NCBI RefSeq assembly: GCF_030272615.1
Contig: NC_081406.1
Location: 260,637,386-260,701,385 of the forward strand
DNA: 64,000 nucleotides
From: Cryptomeria japonica
Lineage: Eukaryota; Streptophyta; Pinopsida; Cupressales; Cupressaceae
Reading direction: 5' to 3'
In this document: in pieces, positions 1 through 12,036 of the stretch
Layout of the letters: every line of letters starts with the position of its first letter
Position numbering within the stretch: position 1 is the stretch's first letter
Notes under the pieces: model-generated
What the model was told of the DNA's origin: nothing
The model's database searches: none
What the model saw: only the letters and a program-made list of their open reading frames with translations
Translations under genes and position numbers: made by a program

Positions 1-1200
1 AAATTGTGTAATTTGGTGTTGGCATATTTAATTTAACTAATATGCCTAGAGTTTATTGGTTAAATTAAATTAATGGAGTTGTTAAATTAAATGGTTAAAT
101 TGCATGTTATATTGTGAAAATAGTTGTATTAAATTATTTGAAAAAGAAATTAGTGAAATGCTATGCTATTTGAATTTCAGTGCTATGTTGAGTTAAATTC
201 ATTTGGAGAAAAGAAAAATAAATAAAAAGCATTTCCATTTACCTTTTGGTAGCTTTTAGATTTTATTTTTGTTTAAAAAAGAATTGTTTCATGAAAAAGG
301 AAAATTATATTTAATTACTTTTTAAATATCTTATTCCTATTGGTGGAGGAAACTTTTAACCTAAAAAGTTTAGGTTGAAAATATTTTTCCATATATTCCT
401 ATGAGTTCACGGGAAGAAAGAGGGAGGCATTTTTTAAAACAAAAATTTGGAAATCATTTGGAAGGAGAAAGCTGGATTTTGGAATTGGTATGCAGGATTG
501 AAGCTCATCCACTATTTTCTTCTTGGATTGCTTTGCAAGTTGGGTAGATTTCTTTCTTGTATTGCAATAAAAATTTGAATATTTTCAGTTTCTTCCCTGT
601 GTGTTGATTAAAATTTGTTAAATCTTATTGGAGTTTCTTCTTGGAAGTTTGATTTGGAAATAGAATTGTTTTCTATTGAATTTAATTAAATCCCAAATCA
701 ATATGTGTATGTTGAAAAGAAATTGTCCAATATCTTGTTGGCTGTGTGCTTCCAAGTTCTTTGGAAAATTTAGTTTTTTGACTATTTCCTCTATTTGTGT
801 TGTAAGGAATAGATTTTGTTTTCTGTATGATTGCAAGTTTCTATTTGTCCAAAGATTTGGGGGTTATGCTAGCAAAATCTTGTTAATTTGCCTCTTTGCA
901 TGATGCAAGGATTCTTCCTGTGTGTGAAGAAAACAAAAAAATGAATCAAATCCCCTCTTATTCCTTACAATTCTTTTGAATTTTGCCCAAGATCTTTATA
1001 ATTGGGTCTTTTATGCTTTATTGGTTTACCAGAATCCCTTATTGAAAAAAATATCATTGCAAAATTAAAATTTGCTATTCATTGTTATTCTTTTTTACCA
1101 GTGATGGGTGCAGTAAATGAATGGTTTAATTTTTTATTAATTTTTTTTTTTTAAATAATAAATTGAACCCCACATGGCAAGGTAATCCCACCACGTGGGA
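1..1200. other. AT-rich intergenic DNA, no gene seen
   Basis: This stretch is AT-rich with long T and A runs. Short open frames occur on both strands but none has a recognisable motif. I see no LTR boundary or promoter that I can support. Confidence 0.6.
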
Positions 1201-1358
1201 TGGTAGCTGCTGCTACCATAAGGTAGCAACACTACCGTGAGGCCGGTAGTGACTGCTACCAGTTGGTAGCAGCACTATTGGTGGGTAGTGCCTGCTACCA
1301 GTAGGTAGTGTCTGCAACCGGTTGGTAGCAGCACTACTGGTAGGTAGTCCTTGCCACC
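1201..1358. repeat. Palindromic minisatellite built on GGTAGCAGCACTACTGG
   Basis: Variants of the words GGTAGCAGCACTA, GGTAGTG and CTGCTACC follow one another about every 40 bp. CTGCTACC is partly the reverse complement of GGTAGCAG, so each unit can fold on itself. The block is much more GC-rich than its surroundings. No coding role is visible. Confidence 0.7.
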
Positions 1359-1471
1359 ATGTTTTACCTTTTCTCCCTCATCGTGGTGGTTAATAAAGAT
1401 TGTTCATTGTTTAATAACAACAGGTGATTAAATTATGTTTTTCCTTTTTCAATATTACTTGTTTTATTAAT

Positions 1472-1474
<3 letters not shown>

Positions 1475-1506
<32 letters not shown>
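1475..1506. repeat. (TA)n microsatellite
   Basis: About 16 uninterrupted TA dinucleotides in an AT-rich context. Confidence 0.9.
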
Positions 1507-1511
<5 letters not shown>

Positions 1512-3150
1512 TTATTTCTTTTAATCAAGGCATTATTTTATATGGTTAATTTAGTAAATTAGATTTATTCTGAAAATATATTAAATATTTTAGTATAATT
1601 CATATGTTATATCTTTGATATGGATTTTTTATTATTTGGATTAGTGTATTGGAAATAAAATTGAATGACGTCTTATGATGATGTATTAAATGTGGGGTGT
1701 TTTATTAAATTTCAATTGATGAGTTTGCAAGTGTTTATGATGTTGGTGTTCTCAAAGATTGTCTGAGTTCAGACTTAGTGAATTTAGCATTTCTTGCAAG
1801 GGATTTATTTTGTTGCAATTTCTTGTCTATGTTCAGTCATCTTGTTGTGGCATATTATTGTACCTCTTGATCAGGTGATGTGTTATGACCTCGTTGTCTT
1901 AACCATTTTGTGCTTATTCCTTATGGTTAACCAAGTGTTAGTAAGTCTTTGTTTTGGTCACCTATATTTCTATAGTGGTGTTATGGCTGTGTGTTTCGCC
2001 ATAGGGTCCTCGTAGAGTGACCAAGTTTGTTTAGTGTCCTATGAGAAAGTGGCTTTCGAGTGGGGGTCGCGCTCGAAGTGGTTGGCAGGATAACCCCTCA
2101 AAAGTCAGATAATAAGTGATAACCTAATAATTGATTAGGGGGTGGGTAGTTTATAACATTAGTTAAGATATTGTACCCCACGCATGGTTGAGTGCTCGTA
2201 TAGACTCAAGATGTAGTGGTAAGGTCTGGAATGGCAAACCGACCACCTTGTCTTCACAAAGGGTTGGTAGGGTCCGCATGAGACTTAGGTGGAACTGAGG
2301 GTGCAGGAAAGGTTACCAGGATAACCCAGGATTAGGGTCGGGACCTATGGAAGCCTCCCTAGGGTAACCATCATAAGCTATGTGATGACACTCTCTCTTT
2401 AGGGTCACTAGTGTATTGTGATGTTGAGTTCACCTGGAGTATCATGGAGTTGTATTGTACTATCGTCCATGTCTTGCTTATGCTTGCTTGAGGGCCTTCT
2501 GCTATCTCCTAGAAGGGTGGGGTGATCTCGTTTAGGATCACATGGTCGGGTGGTAGTGCCACTTCCCATCGGATGTTCTTGTTTGTGCCTTCATGTGAGG
2601 ATTGGCTTCATAGGTATTCTTGTGGCTCGTGATTTGTGTATCATCTCATGTTGGAGATTATTGCCCTTTTGAGACCTATGTGGTCATTTGTATCTATGGA
2701 TTTATGTAACCATGTAATTGGTAAGATGTAAACTTTATATGTATTATTAGAAGCCCTGTATTTAATGAACAATGTAATCTTAAGTTTTGGATGTTAATTT
2801 ATCAGTTATCCTTATGCTTTGTGCAAGTGCTTTATTGAAGAGAAAATCATATTGTAATACTTTCAATCTTTAAATGGTGTAATTTGTTATATGTATATGG
2901 TTTATTATGTTCAATGAGTAATTGATGGATAATTGGATTGATCTTATTTATGGAGTTTAACCTTTTATTTTATTCTTCGTTGGTAACCCTTTAGGAATTC
3001 TGGTGTTAGTCTTCTGCTTGTGTTATTATTGTGCAAAGTAGTAATTAAAGCACTTAATGTGATTTATACTTAAAATATATATATATATATATTTCTCCCT
3101 TGTTGCTTAGTTGTATGGTTTTCCTTTGGGGTTCCTGGCGGGGCATTACA
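1507..3150. other. Probable retroelement terminal region, unclassified
   Basis: From about 2020 the base composition becomes more balanced and the text looks like LTR or leader sequence. It ends at 3150 in GGGGCATTACA, a plausible CA-type LTR terminus. I found no matching TG start, partner LTR, primer site or duplication inside the window, so this is a guess from style. A second short TA run lies near 3078-3090. Confidence 0.3.
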
Positions 3151-3220
3151 CAGATAATTAACAAAAGATATTTTGAAACCAATGTATTATTATATTTTTA
3201 ACAAATTTACAAATCTTTAC

Positions 3221-4611
3221 CTCTGGTGGTGAAACCACTCGTAATCGTGGATTCGATTGAAAAGTATGTGGTGTACTCCCACCACTTGTTGCACCCTGCA
3301 ATGCATTTTATTTATATGTCACTTTAAATTGATCTAAAAATAAAAATTCATTTCTTTTTATAAGATTTAGTCACTTAATTGATAACATGTCATATGCAAA
3401 ATTAAACGCACTCGTGTCTGTTAGAGAGGGTACAACATATTGATTAGTTCATCGATGAGGGCCACATCCTCTGCAGTGGAATCATGGCATCTACTCCTGC
3501 AACATGTACATGAATGAGATGTCGAACCATCCTCATTCACGTCAGTGTCTACACCAGAACATACACCCTGGCAGGTGGGGCACATATGCTAAATGGGCTA
3601 GCTCGTGCCAAATGATGCATGAGGTGACACTGATGAAGGAGGTGCTACTGATGAAGGAGGTGCTGCTGATGAAGGAGGTGTTGTTGATGAAGGAGGTGAT
3701 GCAGGTGTTGGTACATCCTCTGCTCTGACCAACTGTGTGCCATGCTGAACAATGACAATAATCAATAATGTGGCTGCTTGCAGAGTCTGTAATTCCATAG
3801 ACTCCTTCAAGGATATAAGGACAGTGACATGAACCATGGGTTTAGGAGCTGTATGCCTCCTATGTTGTGGCTCTACCACCCTATGGGCCCTAGGTCTATC
3901 CTGCATAGAGCCTCTCCCTCTACCCTGAAATTGCCGGATGTCAAAGTAATTCGGCTTCTCGCTAAGGATAAACTCACAATACAACTTTCTCAAAAAATAT
4001 AGAGGCACCTCCCAATTATTACAAGGTGGTTGGTCAAAGACCATATACCACCTATCCCAAAAAGCTTCTTTTAGCCTAGCATGAACACACCAATGTATAG
4101 GAAACTAAGTCGTATTTAGTTATAGGTTGTTACTGGTAACAGGATTGGTGAAAAGAGCACATATGTCAGCTTTACCTATGGCCTTTGTTTTCACTTGATC
4201 ATATGACAACCCATCCGCATAAAATATTTGACATCTATCCCTCCATAAACCCCATTTTGTAATCTCCCTAGATACCTCATTTGCAATATTAGCCATTGTT
4301 TCTAGTGTTCTAGCGAGGGTTGAGTAGTGCTCAAGCCTAGAGGACCTCAACCTATTCACCAATATAGAAATTCGGGCACTATTTTATGTAAAGCGATTGA
4401 TGAGATCCTCTTGTGTGGCATCTACACGATCTAATGGAGGATGTGGAGGGTTTCGAGGTGGCGGTGGTTGTTGAGGAGCAACATTTTGAGGATTTTGAGG
4501 GTTTTCTTGTTGCTCATGTGAGATGTTTACAAGGTTTGCTTGTGTTGCTTGTGCAGGAGGAGGTCTTTGTTGTCTATTTCATTTTTGGGGATTCTTTGAA
4601 GAATCTGGCAT
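3221..4611 (-). pseudogene. Intron-bearing gene family of unknown function, copy 1 (decayed)
   Basis: An ATG at 4611 opens a reading frame that continues to about 3598 in one phase but is broken by in-frame stops (a TGA near the start, a TAA near 4390, and TAA and TAG between 4120 and 4100). The N-terminal part is rich in Gln and Pro. The middle contains the words ADGLSY, ALFTNP and FWDRWYMVFDQPP, then LYCEFIL and NYFDI. The C-terminal part has tandem PPSS-type runs. A further exon at 3221-3295 (25 codons, SGGSTPHTFQ) has an AG acceptor at 3296 and a GTAAAG donor at 3215-3220. The same core words occur in the minus-strand gene at 41643-43570 (ADGLSY, ALFVNP, WWMVFDKPP, NYFDI), so this is a real family. 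I do not recognise a characterised domain; an accessory gene of a DNA transposon is possible. The stops make this copy non-functional. Confidence 0.65.
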
Positions 4612-4928
4612 CAAATTAATAAAAAACAAAACTTAAATCAATTAAAAACCCCTACTTCAATTAAAATGCAAACAAAAATAATCAAACCAGTCAAATCTTA
4701 CCTGTTCGACAAGGTGCCATTGTTGAAAATTGCTCTCAATGTTGAGAAAATCCAAAATAATTGCAAACCCATGTGGGTTCTATGGTTTTTTTGCTTTCCC
4801 TTGCTGCTGTTCCATGGGTTTTGGCATTGAAAATGGCCAAAACCTGTGACCTACACAAAAAAATAATGTATCTCAAAATCTATACGGGTTTTGAGAAACT
4901 TTTAATTTTTTATTAAAAAACAAAATGT

Positions 4929-4958
4929 TCCTCAAAACCCGTACGAGTTTTGAGGAAC
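4929..4958. repeat. Inverted repeat upstream of copy 1 gene
   Basis: Arms TTCCTCAAAAC and GTTTTGAGGAA pair perfectly (11 bp) around an 8-bp centre. A weaker relative of the same word lies near 4873-4900. It sits about 320 bp upstream of the ATG at 4611. Confidence 0.75.
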
Positions 4959-4982
4959 TTTTTGTTTTTTAAATTGTTTTTG

Positions 4983-5010
4983 GCTAGGCTTGGTTGTTAC
5001 CAAGCCTAGC
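4983..5010. repeat. Hairpin, 11-bp stem and 6-nt loop
   Basis: GCTAGGCTTGG and CCAAGCCTAGC are exact complements separated by TTGTTA. No following T-tract or gene suggests a terminator. Together with the repeat at 4929-4958 it resembles subterminal structure of a DNA transposon. Confidence 0.75.
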
Positions 5011-5840
5011 GCATTTTTGAATTTTTAGAACCCGCATGGGTTATGAAAAATTTGGTGTTTTTTTGGCATGTGGCCACTTTTTTGTTCACCATCTTGGTGC
5101 ACTTTCCCTTACACTTGATGTTATTGACTTTTCATTGTATGTATGTAGACCTGGATGTTCTTCATGTAGGAGATGATTATCACGATACCATGTGTGACTC
5201 GGTATCACAGTTCAATGGGAGTTGTTGGTAGTGATGTGTATTCACCATTGGATGGTGGATGATCTTTTTAGTGTGCAAATGTTTGAAGGATGCCTTTGAT
5301 ATTGTTGTTGCAGAAGGGTGTTTCACATTTGCGGGTGCACTAGTAGGAGATGGTGATCTTCATGATATTTGAGGATGTGGACATATTGGAGGACTCATGG
5401 AGTCCTTGGTTGAGATGTGATTTTATGCTTTCATGTGACCTGTTATCCCTACTTGATAGGATGGTTGATATTATGTCATGATACACTCTTGTTTCTAGAT
5501 TAGAGGTTTGGTATGATATGGTTATTTGATATGTTTATATGGAGCATTTAATATCCTTGGAGGTGATGGTTAGATCATGTTTTCATGTTTATGTTCTTGA
5601 TTCACGATTGGAGTTTTGACATTGATCTTGGTTGGTTATCTTTGTATTGAGCATATGATCATTTGCTTGATACTTCATGATAGTGCTATGTTGCATTTGG
5701 AGTTTGGCATGGTCTAATCAGTTACAAGTGCTCATGGATACATGGAGATGTTGATGATACTAGTATTCACTCGTGATTAGAGATATGTGTCGGGACAATT
5801 GGTTGTTTCAGTAGAAAGTCCAAGGAGAATTCACCTAGTA
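5011..5840. other. No gene seen
   Basis: The sequence is TG-rich with recurring words such as GATGTTGAT and CATGATA. No frame of interest is present on either strand. Confidence 0.5.
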
Positions 5841-6247
5841 TAGACTTGAGAGGAGAGTGTTCTTAGTTTGAGTCATGATGACTTGGATAGCTTGATGAGA
5901 ATTCTCATTCCCCACTCTTGGTCTACTAGGCAATTTACTACTTGAGAGGTATCGCCCATTGTTCCTTTCAGGTGCATTTTATTTATGCTTCCCATAGCCA
6001 AGTATGCTTCTCTCCAACCTCCACTTGTTGGCTTAAGAATCAAAACTACAAATAAAGCTAAATTGATTAATTCAAATATGATGAAGCTTCCTCCCATTTG
6101 TCCTAGAGATACTTCCAAGCCTTTGCGACCTTCTTTTGATCCAAAAGCCTTTTTTTAATTCCATTAGTCAAATTGAGCATGATACTGAGAAGTTCAATTG
6201 ATTAAAGCATGAAATCCTAGATCTTATTGATTCTAATACTATAGTAC
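5841..6247 (+). pseudogene. Remnant of old Ty3/gypsy polyprotein, linker part
   Basis: Fragments in all three plus frames look like a decayed Pro- and Lys-rich linker. The main argument is position: it lies directly upstream of the protease-like remnant once the solo LTR at 6248-7463 is removed. No single frame is open, and the left boundary is not defined. Confidence 0.3.
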
Positions 6248-7463
6248 TGTTAGATAGTTCAAATAACTGGAAGACAACTAAGAGGGGGGGAGGTGAATCA
6301 ATTGTCTCAGATTATCGAAACCATTACTAATTTAAACTTTAATACCAGAACCCAAAACATTAATACTAGAATAGCAGATAAACCAATTAAGCATAAACAA
6401 TCATCACAAAATAAATACCATCCATATAACACCAAGAGTTATACATGATAAACCCGGTAAAGGGAAAAACCATGGTGGAAAGCCTATCCACAGTTAGATA
6501 ATACTTCAGCAGTAAGTATGTGAATTAAAATTGAGGGGCCCGCACTTGCAGGAAGGGCAACAACCAAGAGCATTCTGCTCATCACAAAAGGAGCTTCACT
6601 AACTACATAGAAATCTAGACTACAATCTGAAGAAGTGTTGAACTACAAAAGATAGCATCTCCTATGCCTGAGTACAGTTGTGATAAAGCTCAATACCGGA
6701 GGACTAAATCCTCTTACATAAACCCAATTCGATCTTCAATGATCGACCAACTCCTCTGCTTGAATGATATTACATTATTCGCACATTACATTCCTTGACC
6801 ATGACCTCTAACAATAACCATGATGATCTACAATGAGATCTTACATCTATATATACAAACCCTCAACCATAAACAATCAGGTCGGCTACCAGACAATACA
6901 CCAATAATTACAAACCATGTCGGCCTTAGGCCAAATAAATAATATCAATACATAAGACATACCGGAAATACATCAATAGGTCCTGTCCACATGTTACATT
7001 AATGTCGGTCCATAATCTAGATCAATCGAGACTCAGTATAGGTCCACACGCTACAACAATGATCTCCATCAGCCAAGTCTCCAACATGATCATCAATAGC
7101 ATCCTGAAACTCCACCAAAAGTTGCACCAATTCTACTTATGCAATTCATCAAAGATCTCCACCAAAAGCTCTGTCGGTGAAACCCTCACCGGAACCAGAA
7201 ACCAAGCTTCTAGGCAAGCAGAATAGTATTCGATCACCAGACCAAAACCAACTAACCAAATATGAGCATGAGTATCATGAATAAGCCAATTTTATCACCA
7301 AACTATACCGGAGCCTACCGGATCATGCCAGATCCAGGTTAACCAAAAACCACTCAACCTACCGGGACCAGAAGGGTGCCGGTAAAGCATCTAGATAGCT
7401 AGTGGTGGCATCAATGACAAAAAACCAATGCAATACATAATCAATTCCACCAAATGGCCAACA
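6248..7463 (-). mobile_element. Solo LTR, Copia-type, minus orientation
   Basis: The segment begins TGTTAGATAG and ends GGCCAACA, so its ends are TG and CA with TGTT/AACA symmetry. Near the left end it has the word GAGGGGGGGAGGTGAATCA. The reverse complement of the LTR of the element at 33480-41037 has a similar word at the same place, and the right end also resembles that LTR's start. Its length, 1,216 bp, is close to the 1,169 bp of that LTR. Flanks are AGTAC and GGTAT, which could be one 5-bp duplication altered by two transitions. No internal region or partner is present, so unequal recombination to a solo LTR is the simplest reading. Confidence 0.6.
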
Positions 7464-7992
7464 GGTATTGGATGGTGTGGATGATAAAGAAAACAAGTCT
7501 GTGGCACCTCTAATCAAAATTTGAAAATCTTTGCCAATCCTTTGCCTTCTCACTCTACCAATATTGTTAAGCATAATGATAAACTTTATAGTTATTGATG
7601 AAATATGTAGTGAAGCTAAAAATAATGTTGTGAACTTGATTGAGGAAATTAAGCCTAGGTATGACCCTTGCATCACTTTTCACTCAAGAGATATTGTAAA
7701 AGAACCTAATGGACCATTATACACTACTACAAAGATTAATTTTTTAATTCTTCACATGGAGTGCTCATTGATTCAGTATGTATGGAAAATGTTATCAACA
7801 AAGAACTTATCTATACATAACAATTTCATCAAGATATATATGATAAAAAAAAAAATTGTGATTAAGGTGCATAATGGTTTCACTTGTTCAACTTTAGGTT
7901 CCATCACCCTTCTTGTTGAAGTTGGTAATAAGTTCTTAGATGTTACCTTTGCCATTTTATCCCTATCTCAGACCAATTTCGTGTGAAGTTGG
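7464..7992 (+). pseudogene. Old Ty3/gypsy polyprotein, retropepsin-like part (5' half)
   Basis: A frame open at 7531-7986 contains PLYTTTKIN followed about 70 residues later by the words CSTLGSITLLVEVGN and DVTFAI. This matches the layout of plant gypsy aspartic protease regions, where a strand-forming segment is followed by LGxIxLPIxVG and then LGxPW. I do not see the catalytic Asp-Ser/Thr-Gly, so the enzyme is dead. The frame is cut at 7992 by the LTR element that follows, and the LGxPW-like word is recovered only across the insertion, in the sequence starting at 23838. Confidence 0.6.
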
Positions 7993-9245
7993 TGTAGACG
8001 TCCAAAATTAATTAAATCAAATATTTAATTAATTTTATCCTTCCTACGTAATTAATTAATTTAATTATGTTAGCATTATTCCCCTCAAAATTAATTTAAT
8101 TTAATTTAATTAATCCTGTCACTATAGTCTTTAGAATAATTGATTTATTAACTAAATTGATTATTCCTCATTCTTCTAAAGTTATCAAATTAATCATTTC
8201 TTCTAAATCCTCTCTTAGTTAATTAATGAAAATTAATTAACAAAGTCATGTGATTCCTACAAATCACTCTCCCTAATTCTTCCTTAGCCTAATTAATTCT
8301 TCTAGAAGCCTACTTAACATTATTTCCTAAATTTTTATTCCTCCACTCATTCTCTCTCCTCTTGTCAAATCCTCCTACAAATCCGACTTGTCTTCTAATC
8401 TTCTATTATCCCACTTAATCACCTCCTTAATCATTTGCTAGTGGCTAATCTTCATGATTAGCCACCAAGTCAACCAATAAACATAAATGGCTAAGTCCAC
8501 TTGTCCCCTCCTCACCTTCCAACCTTAAATGCACCTAATTGGGCCATTTCAAGGATTTCAAAAACTCTCATTCTCCCATGCACTCTCATCTTCCCAAGGA
8601 ATTTTAAATTCCTTTTCTCATTTCCTTTCCCTGTGCACTCCATTATTTGACAATTTTTAATTCTCTTGTTCATCCCCCAAGGAACTTTTAATTCCTTCTT
8701 GTCTTCCCAATGTACTTGGGATATCTTTCCCATGTACATTGTGGAGTGTGGAGACAAGAAATGCCTTTATGGAAAATCTTTTGGTCTCCACACCATGTCC
8801 TCTCAATCCATGTACTTCCTCTCCTTGAATCTCCACCCTTGATCTCTCTTCAATCTTGACCGTCCATTTCTGCCCTTTCCAATCTATAAATTGGGGTCTC
8901 CTCCCCTTCATTTCACATCTTCAACTTGTGCAATTTCATGTTGTCCATTTGAGCTTAGAATTCATCCCTAGAAACCCATTATAGTCCATTTGCATCCATA
9001 GTCACTTAGAAATCCAATCCACTCATCCACTTTGGCATCCATCAATTCATCTCCCATCCATTATTGTGCTTCTTGGAGAGAAACCTACAAATCCACTAAG
9101 GACCAATCCTTCATCAAGGGTCCAATTCGAGGAACAAGTGGTTTCATAGCAAAGGTATAAGGTTATTTAGTGTTTTATTTGAATGTTTATGCTTGTTTCG
9201 ATTTAAACTAACCTTCTCACCATTGCCTTATTTCCCCTTGGTTCA
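7993..9245 (+). repeat. 5' LTR of the 7993-23837 element
   Basis: It aligns with 22557-23837 over its whole length, with scattered substitutions and an indel of about 30 bp near 9108 (the right copy has extra sequence at 23671-23700). The early part is an AATTAATTAA-rich region; the later part carries the TATA box. Confidence 0.9.
8885..8891 (+). promoter_or_regulatory. TATA box of the 5' LTR
   Basis: TATAAAT within CCAATCTATAAATTGG. The same context recurs in the 3' LTR at about 23445 and in the LTR fragment at 44323, which supports its being the LTR promoter. Confidence 0.65.
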
Positions 9246-9248
9246 TTT

Positions 9249-9267
9249 TGGCATGCCCAATGGGACC
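9249..9267 (+). promoter_or_regulatory. Primer-binding-site-like sequence
   Basis: TGGCATGCCCAATGGGACC lies three bases after the LTR end. It resembles the primer site TGGTGCCCACCGTGGGAC of the element at 48978-62357. The matching tRNA was not assigned. Confidence 0.6.
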
Positions 9268-9319
9268 CACGTCCCTTGTTACTAATGAAAATTTGAGTTT
9301 TTTATGATTTTTAGCACAT

Positions 9320-10000
9320 AGGTTGACAATTCAATGTTTTTGTCTGCTATTCGACGTTTTTGTCTGGCTGTTTCAACATCTTCGCTAGGGAATAACACAT
9401 GAATTTGAATTTTAAATTTTTAACCCGCCAATTTGTAGGTGTAGCCGGATGGATGTATGCACTTGGGGATTGACACATCTGCAGTGTCTATTGACACTTT
9501 TTGTTTAGATTTTTACTTTTTAGCATTGTGTTCCTATTTTAAAGCAACAATCAACAAAAAATATTTAAAAAGAATTAAAAAGAACAAAAACAACAAACTT
9601 AGAATAGTTGTCTTTCTGTTTTTTAGACACTTAGTTAAATTTTTTGGGCTTACAAATAGATCAATGTCTGCGCAAACGCATCAATGCCTACACTCTGGTT
9701 TGGTGCCTAGCTGGACCAGAAAACCTGCCCACCTTTTAATCCAAGTTTCAAATTTTAGTTGTTAGCTAACTCTCTGTCAGCATTTAATTTTCATTCCTTT
9801 GATGTTTGCACATGCGCATCAACGTCTGCATCTTCAATCCATGTCTATGCAATAGGTATAATTTGAATTCAAAATTTCAAAATTTCAAAAAATTTCAGAT
9901 TTTGTGCTTTCTATTTGTTAGGCGCGCTGTCTCCCTTCAACGTCTGTGTAGGTGTTGCGGCATCTGCGCCTATGGATCAACACCTGCACTGTATCCTTAG
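9320..10000 (+). repeat. Leader with scattered TCAACGTCTGCG-like words
   Basis: Variants of CAACGTCTG or CAATGTCTGCG occur near 9330, 9345, 9362, 9470, 9662, 9680, 9817, 9834, 9940 and 9975. Spacing is irregular. No open frame of note spans them. Similar words occur on the opposite strand at 22030-22190, near the start of the antisense transcript. Confidence 0.5.
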
Positions 10001-10319
10001 GGATTTTTTAAGTACTAATCAGATTTTGAGTTTTACAAGGCTTTCCTTGCCTATCCAAGATTGAAAAGCAAACTACTAACGATTTTTGCTGCAACATGTT
10101 TGTTGAAGACATTATTTTTTATACTAATCTAGATTGTTTTGTTCCTTTTAGATAGAAATCATATACATGTGGGAATAAAATGAAGAAGTGTCTTATGTGT
10201 TTGGTGAGCTTGCACACTTAGTGTAGGGTGGACCCATCATTGCACTCAAGTATCATCTCCCCTCGCCTTCATGGACCTTGGGTGTAAGAGAAAGAGTGAT
10301 CAACATCTTTTATTTTTTG

Positions 10320-10960
10320 TAGTTGGCAGGCATTTATTGATTAAGGATTTCATCACCCCACAAGAGTATCTTGAATTGGGACATGTCAGGGATATCAAAT
10401 CTCCCAGCATGATCTCGATCGGGTTTTTTGAGTCGCTATATAAATAAGATGGTCAGGTGGTTGAAGTGTTGAGTTGATTCAACGTATGTGGGGGCCCTCC
10501 TTGCACTGATAAGCTCAATTAGAGCCTTAAGTGGCTTGCTTCAAGAATCTATTGGTGGATTGGTGATCCCTTAGAAATTATACTAGACACCAGTTTTAGT
10601 AACCAAAATCTTACATTTGATAGTGCAGGGGATGTGGATCGTACCTCAAAGTTACTCCTCATGTAGCACCACAAGATGAGATAGGAATTCCCCATATAAT
10701 ACATTCTCGGATCTTTGGGGTAAGGGAATCTGGTATGTTCAAGAAGTGTATGTCGTGGAGTGGAGCCAGTGCTACCAGAATCCCTATTTGTATTCTTGTT
10801 GGAGGTATTTTATCGAGGGGCCTATCAAGTGTTTTCCACTTTCCAGCCTCAATTGTATGTTTGATGCATGCCTTCATTCTGTGCTATACCAGTTAAATCT
10901 GTTTGGGGTAATCTAGGCCCCCTATCACCTTTACACTCATTGTTGAGTGTTACACTTGGT
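10320..10960 (+). pseudogene. Degenerate sense frame, possibly gag
   Basis: One plus frame reads LLIKDFITPQEYLELGHV and later FNVCGGPPCTDKL and WWIGDPLEIILDTSF, interrupted by several stops. By position after the leader it may be gag, but I see no gag domain or zinc knuckle. It could be another additional frame of the element. Confidence 0.35.
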
Positions 10961-11224
10961 CAATGTGTATACTTTGCTTGATGTTTTCTTGCCAAGAGTA
11001 GTTGGCAATTACACCCTTTCCAAACAATTCACAAACATTTTCCAAATCAATTTTTTGTAAATCAAACCTAAGTCCCACACATTTTTAACCATTTTCCTTC
11101 ATGCCCACATCAACCCAACATCCTATAAGATCAATCCATCGCCGAATCAAAAAGAAGAAGCTTAGCTGGAATAAACTCCTTAAGCACCATATTTTTTTGT
11201 CATAAATCCACCCCACTTCCTCCA

Positions 11225-12036
11225 ATGGTCATAAATTCATAATAACCACCACCGAGTACTTCACCAAGTGGGTGGAAGCCATGCCACTCACCTTCACAAC
11301 TGGCAAACATATTTCCAAGTTCATCATGAATTACCTTATCTGTCGCTATGGAATTCCCAAAGAAATCATCATAGATAGCGACAAACCCTTCAAAAATCAA
11401 GATGTTAAAGAACTATGCCAGAAATTCTCCATCCAACATCACCTTTCCACTCCATATTACCCACAAGGTAATGGTCAAGTTGAGGCTTCAAATAAAATCC
11501 TCATCAAAATCATAAAAAAGAGTCAATAAAGTTGGTCGTGGCTGGAACTTGCAACTCCACCCCACCCTTTGGGCCTACCGCACAAGCATCCACACACCCA
11601 CAAGTACCACCCCATACTCACTAGTCTTCGGTTCTGAAGTTGTCCTACCCCTTGAGATTAAGATCCCATCACTAAGGGTTTCATTGTAGAATTCCCTGAT
11701 GAGGAATATAGAGTCGCTAGGCTACAAGAGATTGGACTACTGGATGAAAGGTACCTCAAGGCCTTGAATCATCTCCATGATTTTCAAAATAGCCTGTGGT
11801 TAAGTTACAACAAGAAGGTTTGAACTCTGGAGTTTGACATCAGTGATCTCGTACTTATGGAAAATCATAGGAATCTACATGATCGTGAAAATAAAGGCAA
11901 GTTTGAGACTAATTGGCTTGGACCCTATGTTATCACAACAAAATATGGATTAGGTTCCTATCAGTTGGCTACTCCCGAAGGTGAACCCTTGGATGAACCT
12001 ATGAACATCATGCACCTAAAGAGTTTTTATGTCTAG
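11225..12036 (+). pseudogene. Ty3/gypsy integrase, core C-terminal part and tail
   Basis: The frame reads YFTKWVEAMPL, then RYGIPKEIIIDSD, then YYPQGNGQVEASNK, the standard landmarks of the gypsy integrase core. The second Asp and the Glu of the catalytic triad are present; the position of the first Asp (normally T-D-YFTKW) is Glu here. A frameshift near 11525 leads into WNLQLHPTLWAYRT and TTPYSLVFGSE. A second shift leads to the tail with WLGPYVI and the stop at 12034-12036. The N-terminal zinc-binding part and everything upstream in pol are absent. The shifts and the substituted residue make it inactive. Confidence 0.82.

Noticed and set aside
1507-3150. Complete LTR element at the left edge
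   Set aside because: Only a CA-type end at 3150 is visible; no partner LTR, primer site or duplication lies in the window.
4983-5010. Rho-independent terminator
   Set aside because: The hairpin lacks a T-tract and the genome is eukaryotic.
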